Of a DNA stretch of 64,000 nucleotides, positions 56,816 to 64,000 are shown piece by piece. The DNA is from Actinacidiphila yanglinensis (lineage in GTDB: Bacteria; Actinomycetota; Actinomycetes; Streptomycetales; Streptomycetaceae). Made by a program: the position numbers and the translations under genes. A model generated the notes under the pieces. That model did not search any database and was not told the DNA's origin. It saw only the letters and a program-made list of their open reading frames with translations. The DNA is taken from the NCBI RefSeq assembly GCF_900107965.1, contig NZ_FNVU01000003.1, positions 248,001 through 312,000 of the forward strand, in the 5' to 3' direction. Numbering within the stretch: the stretch's first letter is position 1; each line of letters starts with the position of its first letter.

Positions 56816-57958
56816 ATGGTCACCCTTGCCGAACTCGCCGACGATCCGCACGCCCACCTGGCGGAACTGCGCGCGCAGGGGCCCGTGGTGTGGCTGCCCG
56901 CGCTCGGCGGGTGGATGGTGACGGGGCGGGCGACGGCCCTCGAAGTGATGCGCGACGCGGCCGCCTTCACCGTCGACGATCCCCGGTTCACCACCGCGCG
57001 GGTGGTCGGCGCGAGCATGCTCTCCCTGGACGGGCCCGCGCACGCGCGGCACCGCGAGCCCTTCGTCGAGCCGTTCAAGCCGCGGGCGGTGCACGCGGCG
57101 TTCGGGGAGACCGTGCGGCGCGAGGCGGACCGGCTGCTGGACGGGCTGGTGCCGCGGGGCGCCGCCGAGTTGCGCCGCGACTTCGCCGGGCCGCTGGCGG
57201 CGGTGGTGATGGCCGAGGTGCTCGGTCTGACCGGCACCCCCGTCGCCGCGATCCTGGCCTGGTACGACGCGATCGTGCGGGCCGTCGACCGGCTGACCCA
57301 CGGCGACGACGCGGGGACCGAGGGCCCGGCGGCGTACGCGGCGCTGCGCGAGGCGGTCGCCGGCACCCTCGACGCGGGCCACGCCGACTCGCTCCTGGTC
57401 CGCGCCGCCGCCGACGGCCGCCTCGGCCCGCCCGAACTGGCCTCCAACGCCGCCGTGTTGCTTTTCGGCGGCATCGAGACCACCGAGGCGATGATCGCCA
57501 ACGCGCTGCTGCACGTGCTGCGCGAGCTGGGCCTGCCCGCCCGACTCCTCGCGGACGCCGACCTGCTGGACAACGCCATCGAGGAGTCCCTGCGCCTGGA
57601 GCCCGGCGCCGCCGTGGTTGACCGCTACGCCACCCGCGACGTCGACCTCGCGGGCGTACGGGTCGGCGCGGGCGACCTGGTCACCGTCTCGCTGGCCGGC
57701 GCCAACCGCGACCCCGGGGTCTTCCCCGACCCGGACCGCTTCGACGTCCACCGTCCCAACGCCCGGCTCCAGTTGGCGTTCGCCCACGGCCCGCACTACT
57801 GCGTCGGCGCCCACCTGGCCCGCCTCGAAGCCCGCACCGCGCTGCGCGCCTGCTTCGAGCGGCTGCCCGGACTCCGGCTCGACCCGGATCTGCCGAGCGC
57901 GCCGCGCGGCCTCGTCTTCCGCAAACCGCCCGCTCTGGCGGTGCGTTGGCAGGGCTGA
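56816..57958 (+). CDS. cytochrome P450
   Basis: A 380-residue class I bacterial P450. The I-helix is LLFGGIETTEAM (acid-Thr pair present as Glu-Thr), the K-helix EESLRLEP gives ExxR, and the haem loop FAHGPHYCVGAHLARLEA holds the Cys ligand. No ferredoxin or reductase gene is adjacent, and no biosynthetic cluster surrounds it, so the substrate is open. It is slightly shorter than average, beginning close to the first helix. Confidence 0.93.
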   Translation: MVTLAELADDPHAHLAELRAQGPVVWLPALGGWMVTGRATALEVMRDAAAFTVDDPRFTTARVVGASMLSLDGPAHARHREPFVEPFKPRAVHAAFGETVRREADRLLDGLVPRGAAELRRDFAGPLAAVVMAEVLGLTGTPVAAILAWYDAIVRAVDRLTHGDDAGTEGPAAYAALREAVAGTLDAGHADSLLVRAAADGRLGPPELASNAAVLLFGGIETTEAMIANALLHVLRELGLPARLLADADLLDNAIEESLRLEPGAAVVDRYATRDVDLAGVRVGAGDLVTVSLAGANRDPGVFPDPDRFDVHRPNARLQLAFAHGPHYCVGAHLARLEARTALRACFERLPGLRLDPDLPSAPRGLVFRKPPALAVRWQG

Positions 57959-57975
57959 TGCCCTGACGGCCCGAC

Positions 57976-57994
57976 GCGGGCGGGCCCCGCCCGC
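57976..57994. terminator. hairpin between convergent P450 and ATPase genes
   Basis: GCGGGC (57976-57981) and GCCCGC (57989-57994) pair around GGGCCCC within a longer GC-rich stretch. It is the only structure in the 52-bp convergent gap and probably ends both transcripts. Confidence 0.45.
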
Positions 57995-58010
57995 CGGGCG
58001 GGAGCCGGGG

Positions 58011-59234
58011 TCAGCGCTGTGCCGCCCGCGGCGCGTCGTCGGAGTCCGCGGCCAGCGCCGGGCGCGGGACCAGCCCATCGGTGCGCAGCAGGTGCCCGGC
58101 CGTGTCGAGCCCGGCGCGCAGCGCGAACGCGGCCGGCTCGTCGAGCACGCCGATCACCGAACGCCCGTCCTCCGCGCGGACCGCGCGCACGCTTCCGGCG
58201 TCCACCTCCTCGTGGTCGAGCAGGTCGGGGCTGTGGCTGGTGACCAGGACCTGGCGCCGGTCGGCCGCGTCCCGCAGCGCCTCCCTCACCACCGCGGCGG
58301 CCGCCGGGTGGAGGGCTGTCTCCGGCTCCTCGATCGCGACGGGGCCGTAGCGTCCGCCGGCGGGGGCGAAGAGCGCGAGCAGGACGCCCAAGGCGCGCAG
58401 CGTGCCGTCCGACACCGACGGCGCGGTGAACTTCCACGGGTGGGCCGCACCGGCGGTGTCCTGGGCGAACTCCACCGTCTCGGCGCCGTCCAGCACCCGG
58501 CGGCGGGTGCCGCGCAGGCCGGGCACGATCCGCTGCAGGTAGCCGTCGAGGCGGCGCCGGTCCGCGCCGTCGGCGACCCGCCCGAGGCGGTGCAGCACCG
58601 CGCCGGCGTTCGTGCCGTCGCGCAGCAGGGCCCGGCCGTCGCGCGGTGGCGCGAGCCCCCGCATGGCCGCCGGGTCGAGGCTGAACGCGCGGAAGCCCGC
58701 CAGCCCCGCGTGCACCCCGGCGAACGACTTGTGCCGCCCCAAGTCCGCGAGCAGCAGCCGCCCGGGGGCGGGCGCCGGCACCTTGCGCTCGGTACTGGCG
58801 GTCAGTTCGCCGTCCTCCACCCGGAACGCCGACCGCACCCCGCCGGCGGTCACCTCGCAGCGCTCCCGCACGATCCGGAACGACCCGCTGCCGCCCTTGC
58901 CCGCGATCTGCACGCCGTACGTGCCGGTGACGGCGCCGGAACCGGGGCCGCGTTCCCCGCCCGGGCCCTCGAAGGACAGCCGCACGGAGAAGCGGTCCGG
59001 ATGACCGGGCGCCCGGCGCCGCACCTGCGCCGCGCCGCCCCGCTCGCGCAGCGCCTCCTCCAGCGACCCGCCGATCCCCTCGGAGACCAGGCGCAGGGCG
59101 TCCAGGAAGTTGCTCTTCCCCGCGCCGTTCGGGCCGACGAGGAAGACCAGGTCCTCCAGGCGCACATCTGCTTCGGCGAAGCTGCGGTATTGCTTGAGCC
59201 GGACACGCGTGACACGGAAGTGGCTGGGCTCCAT
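58011..59234 (-). CDS. AAA family ATPase (AAA_21/OLD-like)
   Basis: A 407-residue SMC/ABC-like ATPase. Walker A is LVGPNGAGKSNFLDALRLVSE; the signature-like SVSDGTLRALGVLLALF, Walker B VAIEEPETALHP, and the switch VTSHSPDLLDH complete the site. No TOPRIM nuclease follows, so it is not a full OLD protein. Some members act in phage defence with partner nucleases, but no partner is adjacent (P450 on one side, LhgO on the other). Chromosomal housekeeping or an orphan function is equally likely. Confidence 0.85.
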   Translation of the reverse strand: MEPSHFRVTRVRLKQYRSFAEADVRLEDLVFLVGPNGAGKSNFLDALRLVSEGIGGSLEEALRERGGAAQVRRRAPGHPDRFSVRLSFEGPGGERGPGSGAVTGTYGVQIAGKGGSGSFRIVRERCEVTAGGVRSAFRVEDGELTASTERKVPAPAPGRLLLADLGRHKSFAGVHAGLAGFRAFSLDPAAMRGLAPPRDGRALLRDGTNAGAVLHRLGRVADGADRRRLDGYLQRIVPGLRGTRRRVLDGAETVEFAQDTAGAAHPWKFTAPSVSDGTLRALGVLLALFAPAGGRYGPVAIEEPETALHPAAAAVVREALRDAADRRQVLVTSHSPDLLDHEEVDAGSVRAVRAEDGRSVIGVLDEPAAFALRAGLDTAGHLLRTDGLVPRPALAADSDDAPRAAQR

Positions 59235-59438
59235 CGCCTCAGTCTGGCAGCAACCCGCCGCCGGAGGGAGATGACCAGGCCGGTGGACCGCCCGGTTGCG
59301 CGGTGGCCGCCGTCCCCGGAAGGAGCCCCACCCGGCCGGGTCGGCAGGCCACCGCGTGTCCGGACGGCCGGCCGCTCCCGGCGCCGCTTCTATGCTCGGA
59401 GGGCCGGAGGCGGTCCGACGGAGGAAGGGAGGGCGCCC

Positions 59439-60638
59439 ATGGATGCGAGCAAGCCCGTGGGGGTGGTGGGGGCGGGCCTGATCGGCCTGGCCGTGGCCCG
59501 CCGGCTCGCGCTGCGCGGCGAGGAGGTGGTCGTCTTCGACAAGGAGGACGACGTCGCCGTCCACCAGTCGGGGCACAACTCCGGTGTCGTCCACTCCGGC
59601 CTGTACTACCCGCCCGGGTCGCTCAAGGCCACGCTGTGCCGGCGCGGGGTGGGCCTGCTCAAGGACTTCTGCGCGGAGCACGACCTGCCCTACCGCGAGA
59701 TCGGCAAGGTGGTCGTCGCGCGCTCGCCGGTCGAGGTGGAGCGGCTGGGCGTGCTGGAGCAGCGGGCCCGGGCCAACGGCGTGCCCGGCGTGCGCCGCCT
59801 CGACCCCGCGGCGCTGCGCGAGATCGAGCCCGAGGTGCGGGGGCTGGCCGCGCTGCACTCCCCGACCACCGCGATCGTGGACTTCCGCGGAGTGGCCCGC
59901 GCGATGGCGGAAGAGATCACCGCGGCGGGCGGCCGGGTGCTGCTCGGCCACGAGGTGACCGCGATCCGGCCCGGCCCGCGCGGCGGCACCACCGTGAACT
60001 GCGGCGGGCAGGAGTACGCGCTGCGCGGCGCGGTGATCTGCGCGGGGCTCCAGTCCGACACCGTGGCCGGGCTCGCGGGCGACAGCCCCTCGCCCGCGAT
60101 CGTCGCCTTCCGCGGCGAGTACTACCGGCTGCGGCCCGAACGGGCCGGTCTGGTCCGCGGGTTGGTGTACCCGGTGCCGGACCCGGCCTACCCGTTCCTC
60201 GGCGTGCACCTCACGCCCCGCGTGGACGGGACCGTCGACGTCGGCCCCAACGCCGTGCTCGCGCTGGCCCGCGAGGGATACCGGCGCCGGGACGTGCACC
60301 CGCGCGAACTCGCCCGGGCGCTGGCCTGGCCCGGTACCCGCCGGCTGGTCCGCAGGCACTGGCGGACCGGCCTGCGCGAGCTGCGCGGCTCGCTGTCCCG
60401 GCGCGCGTTCGCCGCCGAGGCCGCCCGCTACGTGCCCGCCCTGACCGCCGCCGACCTCGTGCCCGCGCCGGCCGGTGTCCGCGCGCAGGCCCTGGACGAA
60501 CGGGGCGCCCTGGTCGACGACTTCCGGATCTCCGTGCTGGGACCGGTCACCGCCGTACGCAACGCCCCGTCGCCCGCCGCCACTTCCTGCCTGGCCATCG
60601 CCGAACACGTCACGGACCGGCTCGACCTCAGCACCTGA
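59439..60638 (+). CDS. lhgO: L-2-hydroxyglutarate oxidase
   Basis: A 399-residue FAD enzyme of the DAO superfamily. The dinucleotide motif is GVVGAGLIGLAVARRL; HQSGHNSGVVHSGLYYPPGS and the YPVPDPAYPFLGVHLTPRVDG block identify the LhgO group. It oxidises L-2-hydroxyglutarate to 2-oxoglutarate, feeding electrons to quinone or oxygen. GGAGGAAGGGAGGG lies just before the ATG. It converges with the ABC-F gene. Confidence 0.9.
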   Translation: MDASKPVGVVGAGLIGLAVARRLALRGEEVVVFDKEDDVAVHQSGHNSGVVHSGLYYPPGSLKATLCRRGVGLLKDFCAEHDLPYREIGKVVVARSPVEVERLGVLEQRARANGVPGVRRLDPAALREIEPEVRGLAALHSPTTAIVDFRGVARAMAEEITAAGGRVLLGHEVTAIRPGPRGGTTVNCGGQEYALRGAVICAGLQSDTVAGLAGDSPSPAIVAFRGEYYRLRPERAGLVRGLVYPVPDPAYPFLGVHLTPRVDGTVDVGPNAVLALAREGYRRRDVHPRELARALAWPGTRRLVRRHWRTGLRELRGSLSRRAFAAEAARYVPALTAADLVPAPAGVRAQALDERGALVDDFRISVLGPVTAVRNAPSPAATSCLAIAEHVTDRLDLST

Positions 60639-60666
60639 GCCCGCCTCCGCCGCCGACTGCCTTTTG

Positions 60667-60681
60667 ACAACGGTCCGTTGT
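60667..60681. promoter_or_regulatory. orphan 15-bp perfect palindrome
   Basis: ACAACGGTCCGTTGT is a perfect odd palindrome preceded by TTTTG, so TTGACA overlaps it. It resembles a TetR-family operator. It lies between the 3' ends of lhgO and the ABC-F gene, where no promoter is expected. It could be a relic of a lost divergent gene, or a weak terminator. Confidence 0.4.
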
Positions 60682-60701
60682 GGGCCGCCACCCGGCGCCG
60701 G

Positions 60702-62447
60702 TCACACCTCGGGTGCGCCGATCTCGGTCAACTCGCCGCCGGCCAGCCGCAGCCAGCGGTCCACGCCGATCCGGGCCAGGAACCGCTCGTCATGGCTGAC
60801 GACCACGAAGGCGCCCTGGTACGCCGCCAGCGCGCTCTCCAGCTGGCCGGCGCTGACCAGGTCGAGGTTGTTGGTCGGCTCGTCCAGGAGCAGCAGTTGC
60901 GGGGCCGGTTCCGCGCACAGCACGCAGGCGAGGGTGGCGCGCAGCCGCTCGCCGCCGGAGAGCACCCCGGCGGGCAGGTGGGCGCGGGCGCCGCGGAAGA
61001 GGAAGCGGGCGAGCAGGTTCATCCGGTCCGCCTCCGCACGGTGCGGGGCGAACGCGGCGAAGTTCTCGGCCACCGTGCGATCCAGATCGAGCAGGTCCAG
61101 CCGCTGGGAGAGGTAGGCGATCCCCCCGTCGGCACGCCTGATCGTCCCGCCGTCCCCGCCCTCGCCGCCGCTGTCCCCGCCCGACGCCGGCCCCGCCGCG
61201 GTTCCGTGCGCGCTGCCGGTGGCGTCGCCGGCTTCGGTGGCATCAGGGGCATCGGCGGCGGACCCGGTGCCGAGGTCGCCGTGGATCAGCCGCAGCAGCG
61301 TGGTCTTGCCCGCGCCGTTGGGGCCGGTCAGCGCGATGCGCTCCGGGCCGCGGATCGTCAGGTCGACGCCCGGCCCCGGGAAGACCTCCCGGTCGCCCAG
61401 CCGTACCCGCATCCCCTCGCCGAGGAAGACGGTGCGTCCGGCGGGGACCCCGGTGTCCGGCAGTTCCAGGGTGATGCGCTGCTCGTCGCGCAGGGCGCGC
61501 CCGGCGTCGTCGAGCCGGGATCGGGCCTCGCCGACCCGGGCCGCGTGCGTCTGGCCCGCGCGGCCCGCGGACTCCTGGGCGCCGCGCTTCATATTGCCGG
61601 CGAAGATGCGCGGCAGGCCCGCGCTCTTGAGGTTGCGGGCCGCGTTGCTCGCTCGGCGCTCGGCGCGCTCGCGGGCCTGCTGCATCTCGCGCTTCTCCCG
61701 CTTCAACTCCTGTTCCGCGTTGCGCACGTTCTTCTCGGCGACCTCCTGCTCGGCCCGCACCGCCTCCTCGAACTGCGTGAAGTTGCCGCCGTGGAAGCGG
61801 AGTTCACCGCGATCGAGTTCGGCGATGCGCTCCATGCGGTCCAGGAGTGCCCGGTCGTGGCTGACCAGCAGCAGGCAGCCGTTCCACTCCTCCAGCACGT
61901 CGTAGAGCTGGTGGCGGGCGTCGAGATCGAGATTGTTGGTGGGCTCGTCGAGCAGCAGCACGTCGGGCCGCTTCAGCAACTGCGCGGCCAGACCCAGCGA
62001 GACCACCTGGCCGCCGCTGAGGGTGCTCAGCGTCCGGTCGAGCGCGAGGCCGGCCAGACCGAGCCGGTCGAGCTGGGCGCGGGTGCGCTCCTCGACGTCC
62101 CAGTCGTCGCCGATGGTGGTGAAGTGCTCCTCGCTCACGTCCCCGGACTCGACCGCGTCCAGGGCGCGGATCACCGCGGCGACGCCGAGCACCTCGGCCA
62201 CCGTGAGGTCGCCGGTCAGGGGGAGGGTCTGCGGAAGGTAGCCGAGCGTGCCGTTGACGGCCACCGCTCCGCCGGTGGGCGCCAACTCGCCCGCGAGCAG
62301 CCGCAGCAGCGTGCTCTTGCCGGCGCCGTTGGGCGCGACCAGGCCGGTCCGGCCCGCCCCCACGGAGAAGGTCAGGCCCTCGAAGACAGGTGTGTCGTCG
62401 GGCCAGGAGAAGGACAGGTTGGTGCAGACGACGTTGACGTCGGACAT
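60702..62447 (-). CDS. ABC-F family ATPase, probable ribosome-protection protein
   Basis: A 581-residue soluble protein with two ABC domains and no membrane part. Domain 1 has LVAPNGAGKSTLLRLLAGEL, LSGGQVVSLGLA and LLLDEPTNNLDLDARHQLYD. Domain 2 has LTGPNGAGKTTLLRLIHGDL, LSGGERLRATLAC and LLLDEPTNNLDLVSA. The charged inter-domain linker (about 230-300) is the part that reaches into the ribosome in ABC-F proteins. About 45 low-complexity residues (Gly, Ala, Asp-rich) are inserted after the second Walker A. The leader upstream holds a uORF and two hairpins, which favours drug-induced expression. Confidence 0.9.
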   Translation of the reverse strand: MSDVNVVCTNLSFSWPDDTPVFEGLTFSVGAGRTGLVAPNGAGKSTLLRLLAGELAPTGGAVAVNGTLGYLPQTLPLTGDLTVAEVLGVAAVIRALDAVESGDVSEEHFTTIGDDWDVEERTRAQLDRLGLAGLALDRTLSTLSGGQVVSLGLAAQLLKRPDVLLLDEPTNNLDLDARHQLYDVLEEWNGCLLLVSHDRALLDRMERIAELDRGELRFHGGNFTQFEEAVRAEQEVAEKNVRNAEQELKREKREMQQARERAERRASNAARNLKSAGLPRIFAGNMKRGAQESAGRAGQTHAARVGEARSRLDDAGRALRDEQRITLELPDTGVPAGRTVFLGEGMRVRLGDREVFPGPGVDLTIRGPERIALTGPNGAGKTTLLRLIHGDLGTGSAADAPDATEAGDATGSAHGTAAGPASGGDSGGEGGDGGTIRRADGGIAYLSQRLDLLDLDRTVAENFAAFAPHRAEADRMNLLARFLFRGARAHLPAGVLSGGERLRATLACVLCAEPAPQLLLLDEPTNNLDLVSAGQLESALAAYQGAFVVVSHDERFLARIGVDRWLRLAGGELTEIGAPEV

Positions 62448-62470
62448 GGCGGGGACCTCGGGAACGGAAG

Positions 62471-62495
62471 AGGGCAGCGCGGACAGCTCTGCCCT
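62471..62495 (-). promoter_or_regulatory. second leader hairpin before the ABC-F gene
   Basis: AGGGCAG (62471-62477) pairs with CTGCCCT (62489-62495) around an 11-nt loop, ending 23 nt before the ABC-F start. It could sequester the path to the ribosome site or act as part of an attenuator with the hairpin at 62578. Confidence 0.5.
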
Positions 62496-62577
62496 GAGGG
62501 GCATGGGAACGAGGGAACGACGACACCGCGACCGCCACGGCGGCTGCGTTCGTACGCGCCTGCCGGTGGCCGGTCAG

Positions 62578-62596
62578 CTCCGGGTCTCACCCGGAG
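62578..62596 (-). promoter_or_regulatory. hairpin overlapping the uORF stop
   Basis: CTCCGGGT (62578-62585) and ACCCGGAG (62589-62596) pair perfectly around a 3-nt loop. The stem includes the last codons of the uORF and the loop its stop. A ribosome on the uORF would keep it open. Confidence 0.65.
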
Positions 62597-62616
62597 ATGT
62601 CGTCGTCACCTGCCAT
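62587..62616 (-). CDS. 9-residue uORF in the ABC-F leader
   Basis: ATG 62616 with GAGGAGA about 7 nt upstream encodes MAGDDDISG then a stop. The ribosome site is better than that of the main gene. Its stop lies in a perfect hairpin and it precedes the ABC-F start by 140 nt. A possible -10 (TAAACT on the minus strand, 62679-62684) lies about 65 nt upstream. Such uORFs control ABC-F and erm resistance genes through antibiotic-stalled ribosomes. Confidence 0.65.
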   Translation of the reverse strand: MAGDDDISG

Positions 62617-62778
62617 GCCTGGTCTCCTCGCGTGATGGGGGCGGCCGATCGTCCCGCGTAAGGAGCCTGCCCCGCTCGAGTTTAGCAGCGGCGGTGTCGC
62701 GGCGATCCGTGCGCCGCGTGCCGCGGTGTCCTGCCGGGCGCCGTCCGACGCGGTGCCCGGGGGCCGGACCCGCCTCGT

Positions 62779-62973
62779 TCAGAGGCCCAGGTCCAGGACG
62801 CCGAAGGACGAGGAGACCCACGACGCCTCGGCGGAGTACTGGCCCGCCGCGGGGTTCTGCGACTCCGACGGGGTCTCCATGACCATGTCCTCGACGCGGA
62901 TGCGCGCCGGCAGCCTGCCGAACCGCGCCTGCCGTGCCGCCGCCGCGCTGTCCTGGATGCGAATGCTTTCCAT
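62779..62973 (-). CDS. 64-residue orphan peptide
   Basis: A small gene with GGAGGTC 6-10 nt before ATG 62973. The N-terminal half is charged and helical (MESIRIQDSAAAARQARFGR, then LPARIRVEDMVMETP). The C-terminal third is Ser/Gly/aromatic-rich and ends SSSFGVLDLGL. It has no Cys, no signal peptide and no membrane helix. The split resembles the leader/core of a modified peptide, but no modifying enzyme is encoded nearby. A 14-bp perfect inverted repeat sits in its promoter. The ABC-F gene follows 331 nt downstream on the same strand. I do not recognise the family. Confidence 0.7.
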   Translation of the reverse strand: MESIRIQDSAAAARQARFGRLPARIRVEDMVMETPSESQNPAAGQYSAEASWVSSSFGVLDLGL

Positions 62974-63045
62974 GGTCGACCTCCGCTCGGTCGGTGACGG
63001 CCCTCTCGCCGTACCGCTCTGGCTCTGACACGACATACGTTCGCA

Positions 63046-63082
63046 CCCCTTGCGTCACCTGTCAAGATGGTGACGCAAGGGG
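63046..63082 (-). promoter_or_regulatory. perfect 14-bp inverted repeat over the peptide promoter
   Basis: CCCCTTGCGTCACC (63046-63059) and GGTGACGCAAGGGG (63069-63082) are exact inverted copies 9 bp apart. The spacer plus strand reads TGTCAAGAT, so the minus strand carries TTGACA, a consensus -35. One half-site then falls between -35 and the expected -10. A dimeric repressor, or a MerR-like activator, is the natural reading. It lies 73-109 bp before the peptide start. Confidence 0.75.
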
Positions 63083-63171
63083 AATCGAGGACGGATGCGA
63101 GCGGGTGGCCGTTCGGTCGCCGGGGCCCTACGCCCCGGGGGCGGGGGAGGGGGCGGGCCGTCGCGTGCTGC

Positions 63172-63969
63172 TCACTCCGGTTCCCATGCCACGAGCCGGT
63201 CGAACACGCGCCGGTCGCCGTCGAGCGCGGGGACGTCCACCGGGAGGCGGCCGTACATGGTCATGAGCAGCTCGTGGGCCGTCCCGCGGGCGGAGGCGTC
63301 GGGCGTACCCGGTTCGGCGCCGGACGCGGACGCGGACGCGGCGCCGGGTGCGGGGAGGCGGGCGGCCTGTGCGCCCTCGGCGGAGAGCCGGAGGCGCCAG
63401 CTGCGGCCCTCGGTGGCGTGGTAGTCGACGGTCGCCGGCGCGTGCGGCCAGGCGACCGTCGTCGCGACACAGGTGGACAGGAACTCGTCGACGCCGTCGA
63501 GTGCCACCTCCTGCGGCAGCGACTGCGGTGCGCCGATGGTGAGTTGGGCGTCGTAGGTGTGCAGCGCGATCTCGTAGAGCTGGTGCCGGGCGACGGCGCC
63601 GCAGTTCTGCGGTGACTGCGAGGTGCCCCACCACGTCCAGCAGCCGCGATCCGGGCCGGACTCCCGCAGCGCGTCGAGGAGTTGCTCCGTGGACGCGGCC
63701 AGCCAGGCCACCTGGGCCGCGCGCTCCCGGGGTACGGGCGGCGCACCCTGCGGGACGGCCTTGGAGGTGGCGGTCGGCCCGGCGGCGACGGTCGCGGCCC
63801 AGGCCCGGCGCCCCTCGCCCAGGTGCCGCACCAGGTCGAACAGCGTCCACTCGGGGCAGGTCGGCACCTGCGCGTCGAGGTCGGGCGCGGCGGCGACCGC
63901 GGCACGGAAGGCGGTCGAGCGCTCGTCGATCAGCCGCAGCAGGTCGGGGAAGTCGGGAGTCGTTTGCAC
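63172..63969 (-). CDS. maleylpyruvate isomerase family mycothiol-dependent protein
   Basis: A 265-residue DinB-like protein of the actinobacterial maleylpyruvate isomerase family. VPTCPEWTLFDLVRHLGEGRRAW is the first helix pair with the metal-binding His. HQLYEIALHTYDAQLTIG supplies two more His, and WRLRLSAEG begins the C-terminal SCP2-like part. Members use mycothiol as thiol cofactor. An Ala/Ser/Asp-rich low-complexity patch lies near residues 205-225. The start is GTG 63969. The substrate is unknown. Confidence 0.88.
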   Translation of the reverse strand: MQTTPDFPDLLRLIDERSTAFRAAVAAAPDLDAQVPTCPEWTLFDLVRHLGEGRRAWAATVAAGPTATSKAVPQGAPPVPRERAAQVAWLAASTEQLLDALRESGPDRGCWTWWGTSQSPQNCGAVARHQLYEIALHTYDAQLTIGAPQSLPQEVALDGVDEFLSTCVATTVAWPHAPATVDYHATEGRSWRLRLSAEGAQAARLPAPGAASASASGAEPGTPDASARGTAHELLMTMYGRLPVDVPALDGDRRVFDRLVAWEPE

Positions 63970-64000
63970 CCCGGCTGTCTATCACCGGGCTCCCGTCGGG

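Noticed and set aside
51295-57579. Minus-strand open frame of about 2,100 codons
   Set aside because: It crosses kdpD in a wrong frame and runs antisense through four plus-strand genes with clear motifs; it is an effect of high GC.
56816-57958. P450 as part of a secondary-metabolite cluster
   Set aside because: No synthase, ferredoxin, transporter or pathway regulator lies around it; the neighbours are GPP34, an AAA ATPase and LhgO.
58011-59234. AAA ATPase as an anti-phage defence system
   Set aside because: No nuclease, TOPRIM or other effector gene is adjacent, so a two-gene defence unit is not supported.

Overview
The window is high-GC actinobacterial chromosome, most likely from Streptomyces or a close relative in the Streptomycetaceae. 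The evidence is strong third-position GC, frequent GTG starts, the SAV2148-type HEPN protein, a mycothiol-type maleylpyruvate isomerase fold protein, ECF-sigma and BTAD regulators, and dispersed 'GCGCAGTTCCCCGCGCCCCT'-type intergenic repeats known from Streptomyces. No tRNA, rRNA, CRISPR array, insertion sequence or prophage gene was seen.

Layout. 1-2.8 kb: two gene remnants meeting at one deletion junction, then a LysR regulator and a dehalogenase-like hydrolase. 3.2-8.7 kb: a BTAD regulator facing a four-gene cassette (small four-Cys peptide, MauE-like membrane protein, TlpA-like thioredoxin, ABC exporter) that looks like a dedicated system for a disulfide-bonded exported peptide. 9-14 kb: treY and glgX (glycogen to trehalose). 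14.2-21.4 kb: HEPN protein, exonuclease, phosphotransferase, a STAS-like gene overlapping an ECF sigma factor, and an MMPL transporter. 21.4-31.5 kb: one long minus-strand sulfur assimilation cluster (sulfite reductase, Zn-ribbon protein, cysH, cysC, cysD, cysN, sulfonate-type ABC transporter, sirohydrochlorin chelatase) headed by a 31-residue leader peptide and a hairpin. 31.6-37.3 kb: GAF regulator, acyl-CoA dehydrogenase, YihY-family protein, AraC regulator, VOC protein. 37.3-40.4 kb: secreted alginate-lyase-like and ThuA/lectin proteins. 40.5-45.7 kb: NAD formate dehydrogenase, LysR and modABC on one strand. 45.9-54 kb: the potassium system kdpD, a small membrane peptide, kdpF, A, B, C and E. 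54.2-64 kb: metallophosphoesterase, GPP34, P450, AAA ATPase, L-2-hydroxyglutarate oxidase, an ABC-F protein with a uORF and hairpins in its leader, a 64-residue orphan peptide gene under a long perfect palindrome, and a maleylpyruvate-isomerase-family protein.

How the genes work together. The sulfur cluster forms a full path: sulfonate uptake, sulfate activation (CysDN, CysC), APS/PAPS reduction (CysH), sulfite reduction, and a chelatase that can supply siroheme. The Kdp genes form a complete transporter plus its two-component regulators; both Kdp promoters carry the same 11-bp-phased direct repeat, a candidate KdpE site. The strongest candidates for something undescribed are the 5.3-8.7 kb disulfide-peptide cassette, the 62.8-63.1 kb orphan peptide gene with its operator, and the uORF/hairpin leader of the ABC-F gene. 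All functions are read from sequence features and family knowledge without database searches.
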